Shown here: positions 17,113 to 26,555 of the stretch, in pieces
Numbering within the stretch: position 1 is the first letter of the stretch
How the letters are laid out: every line of letters starts with the position of its first letter
Source of the DNA: Belliella buryatensis
Lineage (GTDB): Bacteria > Bacteroidota > Bacteroidia > Cytophagales > Cyclobacteriaceae
NCBI RefSeq assembly: GCF_900188245.1
Contig: NZ_FZOK01000007.1
Coordinates: 124,001 to 188,000, forward strand
Direction of reading: 5' to 3'
DNA: 64,000 bases
The notes under the pieces: generated by a model
Database searches by the model: none
The model's input: the letters and a program-made list of their open reading frames with translations, nothing else
Told to the model about the DNA's origin: nothing
Program-made: the position numbers and the translations under genes

Positions 17113-18141
17113 ATGCAACAAGAGAAAATAGACGCAATAAAATCTGAAATAGCCGCCACAGATGCTCAAAACGCAGATGAGCTGGAGGCTTACAGAATGA
17201 AATATATCAGTAAAAAAAGTGTCGTTGGGGAGCTTTTTGCTGAAATGAGAAATATCCCTAATGAAGAAAAGAAAGCTTACGGTCAGTTGATCAATGAGGT
17301 GAAAGTTCTTGCTGAAGAGAAATTCCAAGAATTGATCGATAAGGTAAACAACAGCCAAAAGCAATCTAAATCTCAAGATATTGACCTGACACTTCCGCCA
17401 ACAAATGTGGGCGTTGGAGGGATTCATCCTTTGACAGCTACACGTCAGCGGATCATCGAGATTTTTGAAAGAATTGGCTTCAACCTTTCCGAAGGACCTG
17501 AAATCGAAGATGATTGGCATAATTTCACAGCTCTGAATTTTCCTGAAAATCACCCTGCAAGAGAAATGCAGGACACTTTTTTCATTGAGAAAAATCCAGA
17601 CATCGCTTTGAGAACACATACTTCCTCTGTGCAGGTGAGGGTGATGGAAAATCAAAAACCACCTATTCGGACACTTTCGCCAGGAAGGGTTTACAGAAAT
17701 GAAGCGATCTCAGCAAGAGCACACTGTATCTTCCATCAAGTGGAAGGGCTTTATGTGGATGAAAATGTGGGATTTGCTGATTTGAAGAATACACTATATC
17801 ATTTTGCGAAGGAAATGTTTGGCAAAGAGACCAAAGTACGATTCAGACCTTCTTATTTCCCATTTACCGAGCCAAGTGCGGAGATTGACATCTCCTGCCA
17901 ACTCTGTGGTGGTTCTGGCTGCAATGTCTGCAAAGGTACAGGATGGGTAGAAATCGGTGGCTCTGGGATGGTAGATCCAAACGTCCTTGAAAACTGCGGT
18001 ATTGATTCCAAAAAATACACAGGATTTGCTTTTGGTATGGGAATCGAGCGAATCGCGATGCTCAAGTATCAAATCAAAGATTTAAGACTCTTCACTGAGA
18101 ATGATGTCAGATTTTTGAAGCAGTTTAGGCCGATGCTGTAA
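17113..18141 (+). CDS. pheS: Phenylalanyl-tRNA synthetase alpha subunit
   Basis: Catalytic subunit of the (alpha-beta)2 enzyme that charges tRNA-Phe. From the chosen ATG it is 342 residues and begins with MQQEKIDAIKSEI, followed by the N-terminal coiled coil and KSVVGELFAEM. Class II motif 1 (HPLTATRQRIIEIFERIGF), motif 2 (RTHTSSVQVRVM, GRVYRNEAISARAHCIFHQVEG) and motif 3 (GFAFGMGIERIAMLKY) are intact. A Cys-rich insert (CQLCGGSGCNVCKGTGW) lies before motif 3, as in several Bacteroidota PheS. pheT is not adjacent. A strong terminator follows. Confidence 0.95.
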   Translation: MQQEKIDAIKSEIAATDAQNADELEAYRMKYISKKSVVGELFAEMRNIPNEEKKAYGQLINEVKVLAEEKFQELIDKVNNSQKQSKSQDIDLTLPPTNVGVGGIHPLTATRQRIIEIFERIGFNLSEGPEIEDDWHNFTALNFPENHPAREMQDTFFIEKNPDIALRTHTSSVQVRVMENQKPPIRTLSPGRVYRNEAISARAHCIFHQVEGLYVDENVGFADLKNTLYHFAKEMFGKETKVRFRPSYFPFTEPSAEIDISCQLCGGSGCNVCKGTGWVEIGGSGMVDPNVLENCGIDSKKYTGFAFGMGIERIAMLKYQIKDLRLFTENDVRFLKQFRPML

Positions 18142-18173
18142 TTTGTTATTGAATAAAAAGTATAAATAATTCG

Positions 18174-18203
18174 AGAGCTTGGGTTTTATTAAATCCAAGC
18201 TCT
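18174..18203. terminator. Terminator after pheS
   Basis: Stem AGAGCTTGG (18174-18182) with CCAAGCTCT (18195-18203), extended inward by A-T pairs, followed by a T-rich tail. It overlaps the 3' end of the converging rhuM remnant and may serve both strands. Confidence 0.8.
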
Positions 18204-18650
18204 TATTTTTTCAGTCTTTTGATTTCTTTGTCGAAAAAGTGTTTCCCCTTGCTTCAATCGGTTATCATCAAGCACAAATCCCTTGATGATATATTCTCGC
18301 AATGTTTTAGTCGCCCAGATTCTGAATTGGGTAGCTTTAGCAGAATTTACCCGGTAGCCTACAGAAATAATTGCATCAAGATTATACATTTTGTATTTTC
18401 TTGATACTTCTCTGCCACCCTCTATTTGAACCTGTAAAAATTCTTTACAAGTTGATTCTTCATCTAATTCCCTGCTTTGAAATATATTTTTGAGGTGAAT
18501 AGTGATATTTTGTGGAGACGTTTCAAAAATCAATCCCATTGATTTTTGTGTAAGCCAAATGGTGTCATTTTGTATCAAAACTTTAAGCGACACCTCTCCA
18601 CTCGGAGCTGTGTAAAGAATGAAATTATTTTCTGAAGCGAGGTCTGTCAT
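18189..18650 (-). pseudogene. Truncated RhuM-family gene
   Basis: The 153 residues match the N-terminal half of RhuM virulence-island proteins: TIWLTQKSMGLIFETSPQNI, LKNIFQSRELDEEST, KYKMYNLDAIISVGYRVNSA, FRIWATKTLREYIIKGFVLD. Family members are usually about 330 residues; here similarity stops after RLKQG, where the frame runs into RQRNQKTEKIRAWI and the pheS terminator. A +1 shift near 18226 would give FFDKEIKRLKK and a stop at 18203. The gene is therefore C-terminally truncated and probably broken. RhuM genes are commonly found on islands and with restriction systems; none is seen here. Confidence 0.65.
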
Positions 18651-18808
18651 TGTAGATTTTGATTAAAATGGCACTAATTTCCATCAATAAAAAAGCTTAC
18701 TAAACTCTAAAATACGTGTTTTTAAGAGAAAAAAGGCAATATCATAAACTTAATTTAGCGGGAATATAAAATATTTTTGTGCTAAAGTCTCAAATTATTT
18801 TCGATGAT

Positions 18809-20002
18809 TTATCTAGCTAATTCCGCCAAATACAATGCATACTTTTCCCCGGATTTGGTCCCAATCAAGAATTGTGTACCACCGTCTTTGAGTTTATATT
18901 TTTTCTTAAAATCGTCTGGAGAGAGTATATAATTTCTCGTGATGATATTGATTTTTCCAGATGGAACTAGCTGTTTCAATTCCTTTTTGGGGTTTTGGAC
19001 TTCTTGTAAAATTTTAAAAATTCGTCCAGGAATCTGTTTGGCTGGCAATGCATCACAAGTAAAAATATGACTATTAGGGTGTAGTTTTTTCAATCCAAAT
19101 TGCTGTCCAAATAGCTTAAAAGCACCCGCTTTGAGGATACTTGACGTGGGTTCGATAAGATAGCTCCCCGCCGCGCCAAAAACACTTTCTGCTTCTTCTT
19201 CCGCTTCAAAAGTGAAAGAGAATTCTCTTTTTCCATCGGGGTGTAGATCGACAGCAATGATTTTTCGGTCGTCTACTTTGGATTCTTGCTGCCATTTGAG
19301 GAGCACTTCCTTGACTTCATTGCGGACAGAGATGACCCACACTTGTTGGATTTCTGGAATCTCAATCAGTGCTTGCTTGATGTCAAGCATTGGAGAGGCT
19401 TTGATCAGAATGGTTTTAGCTTTAGATGTTAACAAACCCCAATGCTGTACGACATCAGGTTCACAATCCGCCAATTTGTAAAGCTTTTGGTTTTGTCCGC
19501 CACGACGCGCAGGGTCTGCATAAATCAGGTCGAAATTTTCTTGACTTTTGGAAAGGAAATCCAAGCTATCGCCATGGATGACTGTGAATTTATTGTCAGA
19601 GAGTTGCTTGAAGTTATGTTCAGAAAGTTTAGCTAGATCTTCCTGTCTTTCGCAGTAGATTGCTTTTTCGAAATTCTGCGCCAAATAATAAGTGTCAATT
19701 CCCAGACCTCCGGTTAAGTCGATCATGGATTTTCCTTTTACCAATTCAGCCTTAAAAAGAGCTGTATCTTCTGAGGAAGCCTGTTCCATGGATATGGATG
19801 GAGGAAAAAGTAAATTTGGGTTTACAGCCCAAGAGGGGATTTTGTTTTTGGCTTTTTGCCTTGCATGGATTTGTTGTATTGCAAATTTGAGATCAAATTC
19901 GGTCTTTCCAGCGTATTTTAAAAGCAATTGTGCAGGATCTTCATGAAGATGATCCTGCACAAATTGTTTAAAGGTTTCAGTATCGAATTGGCTTAAATCC
20001 AA
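18809..20002 (-). CDS. THUMP-like-domain class I SAM methyltransferase
   Basis: A 397-residue protein with a Rossmann methyltransferase core: SAM-binding MIDLTGGLGIDTYYLAQ near residue 93 and the catalytic-region motif DLIYADPARRGGQNQK near 158. The C-terminal third matches the THUMP-like domain with the ITRNYILSPDDFKKKYKLKDGG segment. Relatives are annotated as RNA methyltransferases without known target. It lies 1 bp downstream of the asd stop on the same strand and is likely co-transcribed. Confidence 0.75.
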   Translation of the reverse strand: MDLSQFDTETFKQFVQDHLHEDPAQLLLKYAGKTEFDLKFAIQQIHARQKAKNKIPSWAVNPNLLFPPSISMEQASSEDTALFKAELVKGKSMIDLTGGLGIDTYYLAQNFEKAIYCERQEDLAKLSEHNFKQLSDNKFTVIHGDSLDFLSKSQENFDLIYADPARRGGQNQKLYKLADCEPDVVQHWGLLTSKAKTILIKASPMLDIKQALIEIPEIQQVWVISVRNEVKEVLLKWQQESKVDDRKIIAVDLHPDGKREFSFTFEAEEEAESVFGAAGSYLIEPTSSILKAGAFKLFGQQFGLKKLHPNSHIFTCDALPAKQIPGRIFKILQEVQNPKKELKQLVPSGKINIITRNYILSPDDFKKKYKLKDGGTQFLIGTKSGEKYALYLAELAR

Positions 20003-20003
20003 A

Positions 20004-20993
20004 TTATACCAAGTTGTGTTCTACTAAATATTCTGCAATCTGCACCGCATTGGTAGCAGCGCCTTTTCTCAAGTTATCTGCTACAATCCACATATTCAAA
20101 GTGTTTGCTTGAGATTCATCTCTTCTCAATCTACCAACAAACACTTCATCTTTTTTATGCGCTGTCAATGGCATTGGATATACATTGTTAGCTGGATCAT
20201 CTTGTACGATTATTCCAGGAGCAGATGCTAATAAATTTCTAACTTCATCAAGGTCAAAATCTTTGTGGAATTCCACATTGACAGCTTCCGAGTGACCTCC
20301 CATTGTCGGGATTCTTACTGTCGTTGCCGTGACTTGGATACTGTTATCGTTGAAGATTTTTTTGGTCTCGTTGATCATCTTCATTTCCTCTTTGGTGTAT
20401 CCGTTTGGCTGGAATACATCAATGTGAGGAAGTACATTCAAGTCAATTTTATGTGGATAGACCATTTCGGCTTTTTCTCCAGCGCGCTCGGACATCATTT
20501 GGTCCACGGCTGCTTTACCAGTTCCTGTTACAGACTGATAAGTAGACACCACGATTCTTTTGATGCCATATTTTGCTCTCAATGGCTCAAGTGCCAAGAC
20601 CATTTGGATGGTGGAACAGTTTGGATTTGCTATGATTCTATCGTCGATTCGAAGATCTTTAGCATTGATTTCTGGTACAACCAATTTTTTACTTGGGTCC
20701 ATTCTCCAGGCCGAGGAATTGTCAATGACAATAGAGCCAGCTGCTGCAAATTGTGGTGCCCATTCTTTGGAAGTGTCTCCTCCTGCCGAAAAAATAGCGA
20801 TGTCAGGCTTCTCAGAAACTGCCTGTTTAAGTCCAATTATCGAGTATTCCTTACCCTTAAAAGTCATCTTTTTCCCTGCGGATCTTTCACTTGCGACCAA
20901 GAGTAATTCATCAAATTGGAAATCGTGCTCTGCCAGCACTTCTAGGATTTCTGAGCCTACCAATCCGGTAGCTCCTACAACGGCTAGTTTCAT
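20004..20993 (-). CDS. asd: Aspartate-semialdehyde dehydrogenase
   Basis: NADPH-dependent enzyme that makes aspartate semialdehyde for lysine, diaminopimelate, threonine and methionine synthesis. The 329-residue protein has the N-terminal nucleotide-binding GATGLVGSE, the catalytic Cys126 in NPNCSTIQMV, the SVTGTGKAAVDQM loop, and the RIPTMGGHSEAVNVEF region with the catalytic His. It is the first gene of a probable pair with the THUMP-like methyltransferase. Confidence 0.95.
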   Translation of the reverse strand: MKLAVVGATGLVGSEILEVLAEHDFQFDELLLVASERSAGKKMTFKGKEYSIIGLKQAVSEKPDIAIFSAGGDTSKEWAPQFAAAGSIVIDNSSAWRMDPSKKLVVPEINAKDLRIDDRIIANPNCSTIQMVLALEPLRAKYGIKRIVVSTYQSVTGTGKAAVDQMMSERAGEKAEMVYPHKIDLNVLPHIDVFQPNGYTKEEMKMINETKKIFNDNSIQVTATTVRIPTMGGHSEAVNVEFHKDFDLDEVRNLLASAPGIIVQDDPANNVYPMPLTAHKKDEVFVGRLRRDESQANTLNMWIVADNLRKGAATNAVQIAEYLVEHNLV

Positions 20994-21031
20994 TTTTAAA
21001 GTTTTTGAATTGATTTTTATGAAATGAATGG

Positions 21032-21039
21032 CAAATGTA
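21032..21039 (-). promoter_or_regulatory. Bacteroidota -7 element (TACATTTG) before asd
   Basis: Exact TAnnTTTG on the minus strand, 39 bases before the asd ATG, giving a leader of about 33 bases. No clear -33 element at standard spacing. Confidence 0.4.
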
Positions 21040-21186
21040 AGGCAAGAATTTTCAAAATGAAGGGTTTTTGCCTTGACAATTAGCTAAACATCAAATAAAT
21101 GTCCAGAGTTTTGCCGTTTTTAAAACATTTCACAATTAGCCGTTTCAATTACCGTTTATTTATTGGTTGATTTTTAATTTAAAGGC

Positions 21187-24100
21187 ATGAGGATATTCCA
21201 AAATGTATGGAGTTTCTTTGCTTTTTCCATACTAGGTTTCGGCTGTTTGCTTTCAGCTGAGATTTTTGCCCAGGTTCAGGACTTTGAAAGCAATTTTGAG
21301 ATTGTAAACCATCCTGAAGAGTTTTTGCCATTTTGGTCTGCTAACGAGGTTAGAAGTACCGCTGCACGTGTTTTTCAAGCTAATGGGGAAGGGAGAAATG
21401 GCTCAAGAGCGTTAGGTGTACAACCTATTTCTACTTTTGATGGAGAAATTCATACTAGCTATGACCTTAGTGGATTTGATGCCCCCAAAATCGCTCTTTT
21501 TGCAAAAACTCGTCAAAATGGTTCTGGAAATAGACCTGCTACTGTTTTTATTTCTTTTGGTAAGGAAATTGGGAATTATGGACAAGCAGTACAAATTGGG
21601 GACAACAACACTTTTCCTAATCAGCATACGGACTATAAACTCTATGAACTGGGTGTACCCGTAGAATATTGGAACAATAGGGTCTTTATTAAGATTGAAG
21701 TCAAATATGGGCCTGGAGTAGGCTCTGCCGCTAGATTTTTTTTGGATGATTTTGGTTTTTATGAAGTTGAAGAGCAGGTAGACCCCATCAAAGTCGTAGA
21801 AGCTAGATTACTCAATCCATTCGAACTGTACTTGTCATTTGATCGACCAATTATACCTTTTGAACAAACTCAAATTAGCTTTTCTAGTCCAAAGGTAAGT
21901 GGGCTTTATTTTCCTGTGGATTATGAAGCAGTTATTGAATTTGAATCGGAGGTTCTATCTGGAATATTAAATTTACAATTGGTTGACTTAGAAGCTCAGG
22001 ATGGACAATTGACAGCAGAAATTGGGATTGAACTGGATCATCGATTGATCAGGATGGGGGATATTTTGATCAGAAGTCCTGAATTGATTGAGCTCAGCTT
22101 TTCTCAATTTTACGAGGCATCATCCGTCAGTCAAGCTAACAAATTCCGTATCAATGGAGCTGTGCCTTCTGGCTTAACCCTTTCGGAAGATGGCTTTTCA
22201 TTGACCTTAGAATTGTCTCAAGTTCTTCGCCTAGAGGAAGAAATCAAAGTAGAAGCAGAGGCCGTTCAAAACAAAAATCAACTGATGGGAGAGCCTTCAG
22301 AAATTCTATTAGTCTACGAAGATGGGGTATCAGAATTTTTCGCCATATCCGAATCAAGACTCGTGATGAATCATCAAGAGTCCTTAAATCAAAATTCCTT
22401 TTCGATTTCTGATTTTAAGCTACTTGAATCTGAGATTACTTTTTCGACCGAACAAGATCAAGACAATAATCAAATAGTATTAATTCCAGGAGAAGTATTT
22501 GAAGAAAATATCAATTATACATTGGCTATTCCACCGCGTTGGACAGTAAGGGGGAAACTATTGCATGGCAGTTACAGGGACTTTGTATGGGACGCTACCG
22601 CTCCTGAGTTGACCCAAGTTCTGATAGTAAGCAGTCAAGAGATTATGCTTCTATTATCAGAGCCCCTAGACCCTATTTATGCTGGTATATTGAGTAATTA
22701 CACCATCGAGAATCAACAGCCTATTCAAGCCCAATTGCAGGAAAGTGGGGCAGCTGTATTACTTAAGTGGGGATTTAATTTCATTGAAGGTCAAACTTAT
22801 CGTGTCACTGCCAACCAAATAGCAGATCTTGCAGGCAATTTTTCAGGGCTACTCAGTTTTGATTTTACTTTTGAATTACCTCCTCAGGTTGGTTTTAAGT
22901 CCATCATAATCAATGAAATCATGCCAGCTCCAAGAGCAGGAAACACTCTTCCCAATGTAGAGTATGTAGAACTGTACAACAGAAGTGGCATAGCTGTCAA
23001 TCTGGGAGGGTTTCAACTGGCTAATTCAAGAAGGACTACTACTATTCCAAATGAAATCCTGCTTCCAAATGAGTATGTGATTCTTTGCCCGAGGACTAGA
23101 GTAGCTGAATATGCTCCTTATGGTAGAGTCATAGGTTTAACCAATTGGCCTACTTTACTTAATAGTGCCGACCAATTAAAGCTTTGGGATGCTACTGATC
23201 AAATCATTGACAGTTTGAATTATACCACAGCTAGTTTTGGAGGGAGTGCGTTTGCTTCTGGCGGCTACAGCTTAGAAATAGTTAATCCCTTTATAGATTG
23301 TAATATCAGTAGTAATCTTAAATCATCTACAAGTCCAGCAAGAGGTACCCCTGGTCTAGTGAATGCGGTATTTGATGAATCCCCTGATCTTACAGCACCA
23401 GAGATAATCAACGCAAGAGTAATTGATTATAACCAGGTAACAGTTACTTTTTCTAAAATACTGAGTCCAATTCTACAAGTTTTGAATATTGAATTTTCGC
23501 CAAATCTTGATTTAAGAAGTGTTGAATTGAGCCCAGATCAATTGACAATACTTTTATCTTTTGATGCTGAGCTAAAAGAAGGCATCAAGTATGAAGGGAA
23601 AATCACTGGGCTAAGAGATTGTGTTGGAAATGAAATCAAAGCAGATCAGGAAACTTTCTTCTTTACCATTCCATCAGATCCGGAAGCTGGGGATATTGTA
23701 ATCAATGAGGTGTTATTCAATGCCAGGACTGGAGGCCCGAAATTTGTTGAGATGTATAACCAATCCAATAAATTTATCAATCTCAAAGACTGGAAGCTAG
23801 CTAATCTTAATAGTGATGGTGAAATCGCCAACCGACGTGTTGTGTCTACAGTTGATTTAATCATAGAGCCCTTTAGTTTTTTGGTTTTTACAACTGACTC
23901 AGAAAGGCTTAAGAGTGAATATCCAAAAGGAGATAAGGCAAAATTCATTGAGCTCAGCACACTTCCAAGCTACCCGCAGTCGCAAGGGAATGTGGTTTGG
24001 TTAGATCCTGAGGAGCAATTTCCTGAGATATTCTCCTACAACGAGCGAATGCATCACCGCTTACTACGCGAACCGAGAGGAGTTTCTTTAGAGCGTTTGA

Positions 24101-24528
24101 GCGCAACTGCTCCAGTAGATCAGGCGGACAATTGGCAATCAGCCTCAGCGGCGGTAGGATATGCCAGCCCGGGGTTCAAAAACTCGAATACCTTTGAAGG
24201 TTCAGATAGGTTTGGAATTGAAATTAATCCAAAGGTATTTGTCCCAGATGCAGCTGGAGAGCAGAATATTACCACCATCAGCTATCAAGTGGATCAGCCT
24301 GGATTGTTAGCTACGCTGAGGATTTTTGCTACAAATGGCTCACTAGTCAGAGAGATCTGTCAAAATGAGATTTGGGGGACTTCAGGATTTTATATTTGGG
24401 ATGGAACAGATTCCTCTGGGAGGAAAGTAAGGACAGGCTATTACATCTTAATTGCGGATGTATTTGATCTAGATGGAAATGTATCTCAAACAAAGAAAAC
24501 TGTTATTGTCGGCACAAAAATCAGGTGA
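21187..24528 (+). CDS. Large secreted lamin-tail-domain protein
   Basis: A 1113-residue exported protein. A signal peptide ends near FAQ (residue 29). An N-terminal jelly-roll-like region reaches about 195. Ig-like (Big_5/SbsA-type) stretches follow around 200-300, 465-560 and 725-830. Two lamin-tail domains lie at about 568-715 (IIINEIMPAPRAG, EYVELYNRSG) and 830-990 (IVINEVLFNARTG, KFVEMYNQSN). The last 90 residues form a FlgD/CHU_C-like Ig module (IWDGTDSSGRKVRTGYYILIADV) of the kind often found in T9SS cargo. Lamin-tail proteins in Bacteroidota are often linked to surface nucleases or adhesion, but no catalytic domain is visible. Function unknown. Confidence 0.75.
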   Translation: MRIFQNVWSFFAFSILGFGCLLSAEIFAQVQDFESNFEIVNHPEEFLPFWSANEVRSTAARVFQANGEGRNGSRALGVQPISTFDGEIHTSYDLSGFDAPKIALFAKTRQNGSGNRPATVFISFGKEIGNYGQAVQIGDNNTFPNQHTDYKLYELGVPVEYWNNRVFIKIEVKYGPGVGSAARFFLDDFGFYEVEEQVDPIKVVEARLLNPFELYLSFDRPIIPFEQTQISFSSPKVSGLYFPVDYEAVIEFESEVLSGILNLQLVDLEAQDGQLTAEIGIELDHRLIRMGDILIRSPELIELSFSQFYEASSVSQANKFRINGAVPSGLTLSEDGFSLTLELSQVLRLEEEIKVEAEAVQNKNQLMGEPSEILLVYEDGVSEFFAISESRLVMNHQESLNQNSFSISDFKLLESEITFSTEQDQDNNQIVLIPGEVFEENINYTLAIPPRWTVRGKLLHGSYRDFVWDATAPELTQVLIVSSQEIMLLLSEPLDPIYAGILSNYTIENQQPIQAQLQESGAAVLLKWGFNFIEGQTYRVTANQIADLAGNFSGLLSFDFTFELPPQVGFKSIIINEIMPAPRAGNTLPNVEYVELYNRSGIAVNLGGFQLANSRRTTTIPNEILLPNEYVILCPRTRVAEYAPYGRVIGLTNWPTLLNSADQLKLWDATDQIIDSLNYTTASFGGSAFASGGYSLEIVNPFIDCNISSNLKSSTSPARGTPGLVNAVFDESPDLTAPEIINARVIDYNQVTVTFSKILSPILQVLNIEFSPNLDLRSVELSPDQLTILLSFDAELKEGIKYEGKITGLRDCVGNEIKADQETFFFTIPSDPEAGDIVINEVLFNARTGGPKFVEMYNQSNKFINLKDWKLANLNSDGEIANRRVVSTVDLIIEPFSFLVFTTDSERLKSEYPKGDKAKFIELSTLPSYPQSQGNVVWLDPEEQFPEIFSYNERMHHRLLREPRGVSLERLSATAPVDQADNWQSASAAVGYASPGFKNSNTFEGSDRFGIEINPKVFVPDAAGEQNITTISYQVDQPGLLATLRIFATNGSLVREICQNEIWGTSGFYIWDGTDSSGRKVRTGYYILIADVFDLDGNVSQTKKTVIVGTKIR

Positions 24529-24591
24529 AAATTTTTATCAATGGAATATTATCCTTATTTTCATTGCTCTAACCGTAAAAACCTACCTAAA

Positions 24592-24747
24592 ATGAACCAC
24601 GACCTAATCGCCCAAACCCTGAGAACCTATTTTCTCGAAAAAGGAAAGACCATCAAATTGATACAGAGATACTTACGGATGAAGTATCATCTGATTATGG
24701 ATGAGAAGTTATTGGAAAAGAGATTACAGAATCTGTCAGTGAATTAA
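24592..24747 (+). CDS. Small basic hypothetical protein
   Basis: A 51-residue charged protein (MNHDLIAQTLRTYFLEKG start) rich in Lys, Arg and Leu, predicted helical. An in-frame ATG 51 bp upstream would add EYYPYFHCSNRKNLPK and is less likely. It ends 1 bp before a strong terminator and could be the last gene of the lamin-tail transcript. No family recognised. Confidence 0.45.
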   Translation: MNHDLIAQTLRTYFLEKGKTIKLIQRYLRMKYHLIMDEKLLEKRLQNLSVN

Positions 24748-24748
24748 G

Positions 24749-24774
24749 AACCGCCAAATTGGCGGTTTTTTTAT
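24749..24774 (+). terminator. Terminator after lamin-tail gene unit
   Basis: Stem AACCGCC (24749-24755) with GGCGGTT (24761-24767), AAATT loop, followed by a run of T. Confidence 0.85.
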
Positions 24775-24863
24775 TTTTGGAAATCCAAAACCTAGCTGTA
24801 TTTTAGGGGCTTTTAAAACCCGGGGTGGGTTAATCTAGTATACCACTAATAAATTAGAAAGCT

Positions 24864-25247
24864 ATGAGCATAGAAGAAAAAACAGCTTATTCTCCTGATG
24901 AATTGAAGGAGTTTGAAGAGATCATCCTACAAAAACTAAGTGTTGCTAAAGAAGAGTTGAATTCATTAAAGCAGACACTAAGCAAGAGTAACGATAGTGG
25001 TACGGATAATACAGCTTCTACGTCCAAGCTATTGGAAGATGGAGCAGATACTTTAGAAAGAGAAAGTCTCAGTCAGTTGGCAGGAAGACAGCAGAAATTT
25101 ATCATCAACCTTGAAAATGCTTTGGTAAGAATCAAGAATGGAACTTATGGTGTTTGCATTGATACGGGAAAATTGATTTCCAAAGAAAGATTGAAAGCTG
25201 TCCCTCACACCATGCATTCTATAGAGGCTAAATTGGCTAAAAAATAA
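24864..25247 (+). CDS. DksA/TraR-family protein lacking zinc-finger cysteines
   Basis: A 127-residue protein: a long N-terminal coiled coil (about 10-80) with a typical DNTASTSKLLEDGADTLERESLSQL region, then the DksA signature region NGTYGVCIDTGKLISKERLKAVPHT. In true DksA this reads YGxCxxCGxxI and is followed by a second Cys pair; here only one Cys remains, so zinc cannot be bound by the usual four. Many Bacteroidota homologs share this state. It may still contact RNA polymerase through the secondary channel; function inferred. It abuts scpB. Confidence 0.78.
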   Translation: MSIEEKTAYSPDELKEFEEIILQKLSVAKEELNSLKQTLSKSNDSGTDNTASTSKLLEDGADTLERESLSQLAGRQQKFIINLENALVRIKNGTYGVCIDTGKLISKERLKAVPHTMHSIEAKLAKK

Positions 25248-25248
25248 T

Positions 25249-25809
25249 TTGGACTTTTTACACAGACATATTGAAGCTTTGGTATTTTGTTCTCCTTCGC
25301 CCATTGCTGTAGAGGAGATTCAAAAATGCTTAACTGAAATGTTTGAAACAGAAGTTCCAACAGAACATATTTTGACTGCAATCACTGAATTGCAGTCAAA
25401 ATATGAAGCTGATGATTTTTCGTTTGCAATAGAACAAATTGCCGGAGGCTATCAATTCTTGACCAAGCCAGCTTATCAAAGCAGCATTTCAATCCTGCTC
25501 AAACACCAATCACAAAAAAGACTTTCTACAGCACAGCTTGAAACTCTTTCCATCATCGCTTATAAGCAACCAGTCACAAAGACTGAAGTTGAGCAAATCA
25601 GAGGAGTGAGTTGTGATTATTCTATTCAAAAATTGCTAGAAAAGGAATTGATTACTATCAAAGGAAAATCAGATAGCATTGGTAGACCAATTCTTTATGG
25701 AACAAGTGAAAAGTTCATGGAATATTTTGGTATTAATTCTATTTCTGACTTACCACAACCAAAAGACTTCACTGCTGAAGAAAACCAAATTGGTGAGGCC
25801 AAAGATTAA
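25249..25809 (+). CDS. scpB: Segregation and condensation protein B
   Basis: ScpB is the winged-helix kleisin partner of the SMC-ScpA-ScpB condensin that organises and segregates chromosomes. The 186-residue protein shows HIEALVFCSPSPIAVEEIQKCL at the N-terminus and the diagnostic LSTAQLETLSIIAYKQPVTKTEVEQIRGV block, then the second winged helix with GRPILYGTSEKFMEYFGI. Translation starts at TTG one base after the stop of the DksA-like gene, with no upstream ATG; the downstream residues fit the family start, so the TTG is credible. smc and scpA are not in the window. Confidence 0.9.
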   Translation: MDFLHRHIEALVFCSPSPIAVEEIQKCLTEMFETEVPTEHILTAITELQSKYEADDFSFAIEQIAGGYQFLTKPAYQSSISILLKHQSQKRLSTAQLETLSIIAYKQPVTKTEVEQIRGVSCDYSIQKLLEKELITIKGKSDSIGRPILYGTSEKFMEYFGINSISDLPQPKDFTAEENQIGEAKD

Positions 25810-26432
25810 TCTTTTTTCAACTTCACCTCGGCATGGCCTGAGATCAAAAACTTTCTACCAGAATTTATTTCTAGGCAAAGTACTCTTGTTCGTTTAACTT
25901 CCAGTTTTTCAAAAACCCTTCCACTAATCTCAAATTGAGATCCGACTTTGATTTGTTGAAGAAATTGTAGATCCATATTCTTGATTTCTTCATCAAATTT
26001 CCTCAATTCCATCATCAGCCAAGGGTCGGCTCCCGTACTAGCCTTAGGGTTGATGATGTATCTCTTGAGAGGGATAAGAATATCTCTGGGAAAAATATGC
26101 GGGTCTAGTAGTGGATCCAGTAGCTCTTGAAATGCACGCTTCCATTCTATGCCATGCGGCTTGATTTTAGTTCCATACTTATTGAAGGCCCTATAGTGGG
26201 CGACTTCATGCACATAAGTGATCAGAAATTGATAGGGATTGAGATTGTGATTGATGGTGATGGTTTGGACTTTTTGATTATTTCGATATCTGAAATCTCC
26301 CAATTTGGTCTGCCTCTCTCTTGTAATATAAAAATTAAAAGGATCAGCTTTCCAAAGGTCAAAGCAATAGTTGACAGCTCCTTCAGGGAGGTGTTTTTTA
26401 AATGCCTCGTAGAATTTTTGATCCTTATTCAT
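25806..26432 (-). CDS. SprT-like zinc metallopeptidase domain protein
   Basis: A 208-residue protein counted from the Met before NKDQKFYEAFKKHLPEG; a longer in-frame start 39 bp upstream adds a hydrophobic stretch without family support. The zinc-binding HEVAH motif is at residues 75-79 with HGIEWKRAFQ downstream, as in SprT/Spartan domains. The C-terminal part (about 150-208) is a small beta-rich region, and no Cys4 zinc ribbon is seen. Its stop overlaps the scpB stop by a few bases in convergent orientation. The substrate is unknown. Confidence 0.8.
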   Translation of the reverse strand: MNKDQKFYEAFKKHLPEGAVNYCFDLWKADPFNFYITRERQTKLGDFRYRNNQKVQTITINHNLNPYQFLITYVHEVAHYRAFNKYGTKIKPHGIEWKRAFQELLDPLLDPHIFPRDILIPLKRYIINPKASTGADPWLMMELRKFDEEIKNMDLQFLQQIKVGSQFEISGRVFEKLEVKRTRVLCLEINSGRKFLISGHAEVKLKKD

Positions 26433-26555
26433 CAAGCGAAATATAATCAAGCTACTTGAAATCATGGACACCTTTTTATCTTATTTTTTCAAATGATTTC
26501 AAAATCCCAATTATTTTCTCAAATTGAAACTTAGCATCTCAATTAACCCTATTGT

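Noticed and set aside
17071-17655. 194-codon open frame antisense to pheS
   Set aside because: It lies opposite the clearly coding pheS and has no recognisable features.
20265-20906. 213-codon open frame antisense to asd
   Set aside because: asd is certain on the other strand; the antisense product has a random-looking composition rich in Cys, His and Phe.
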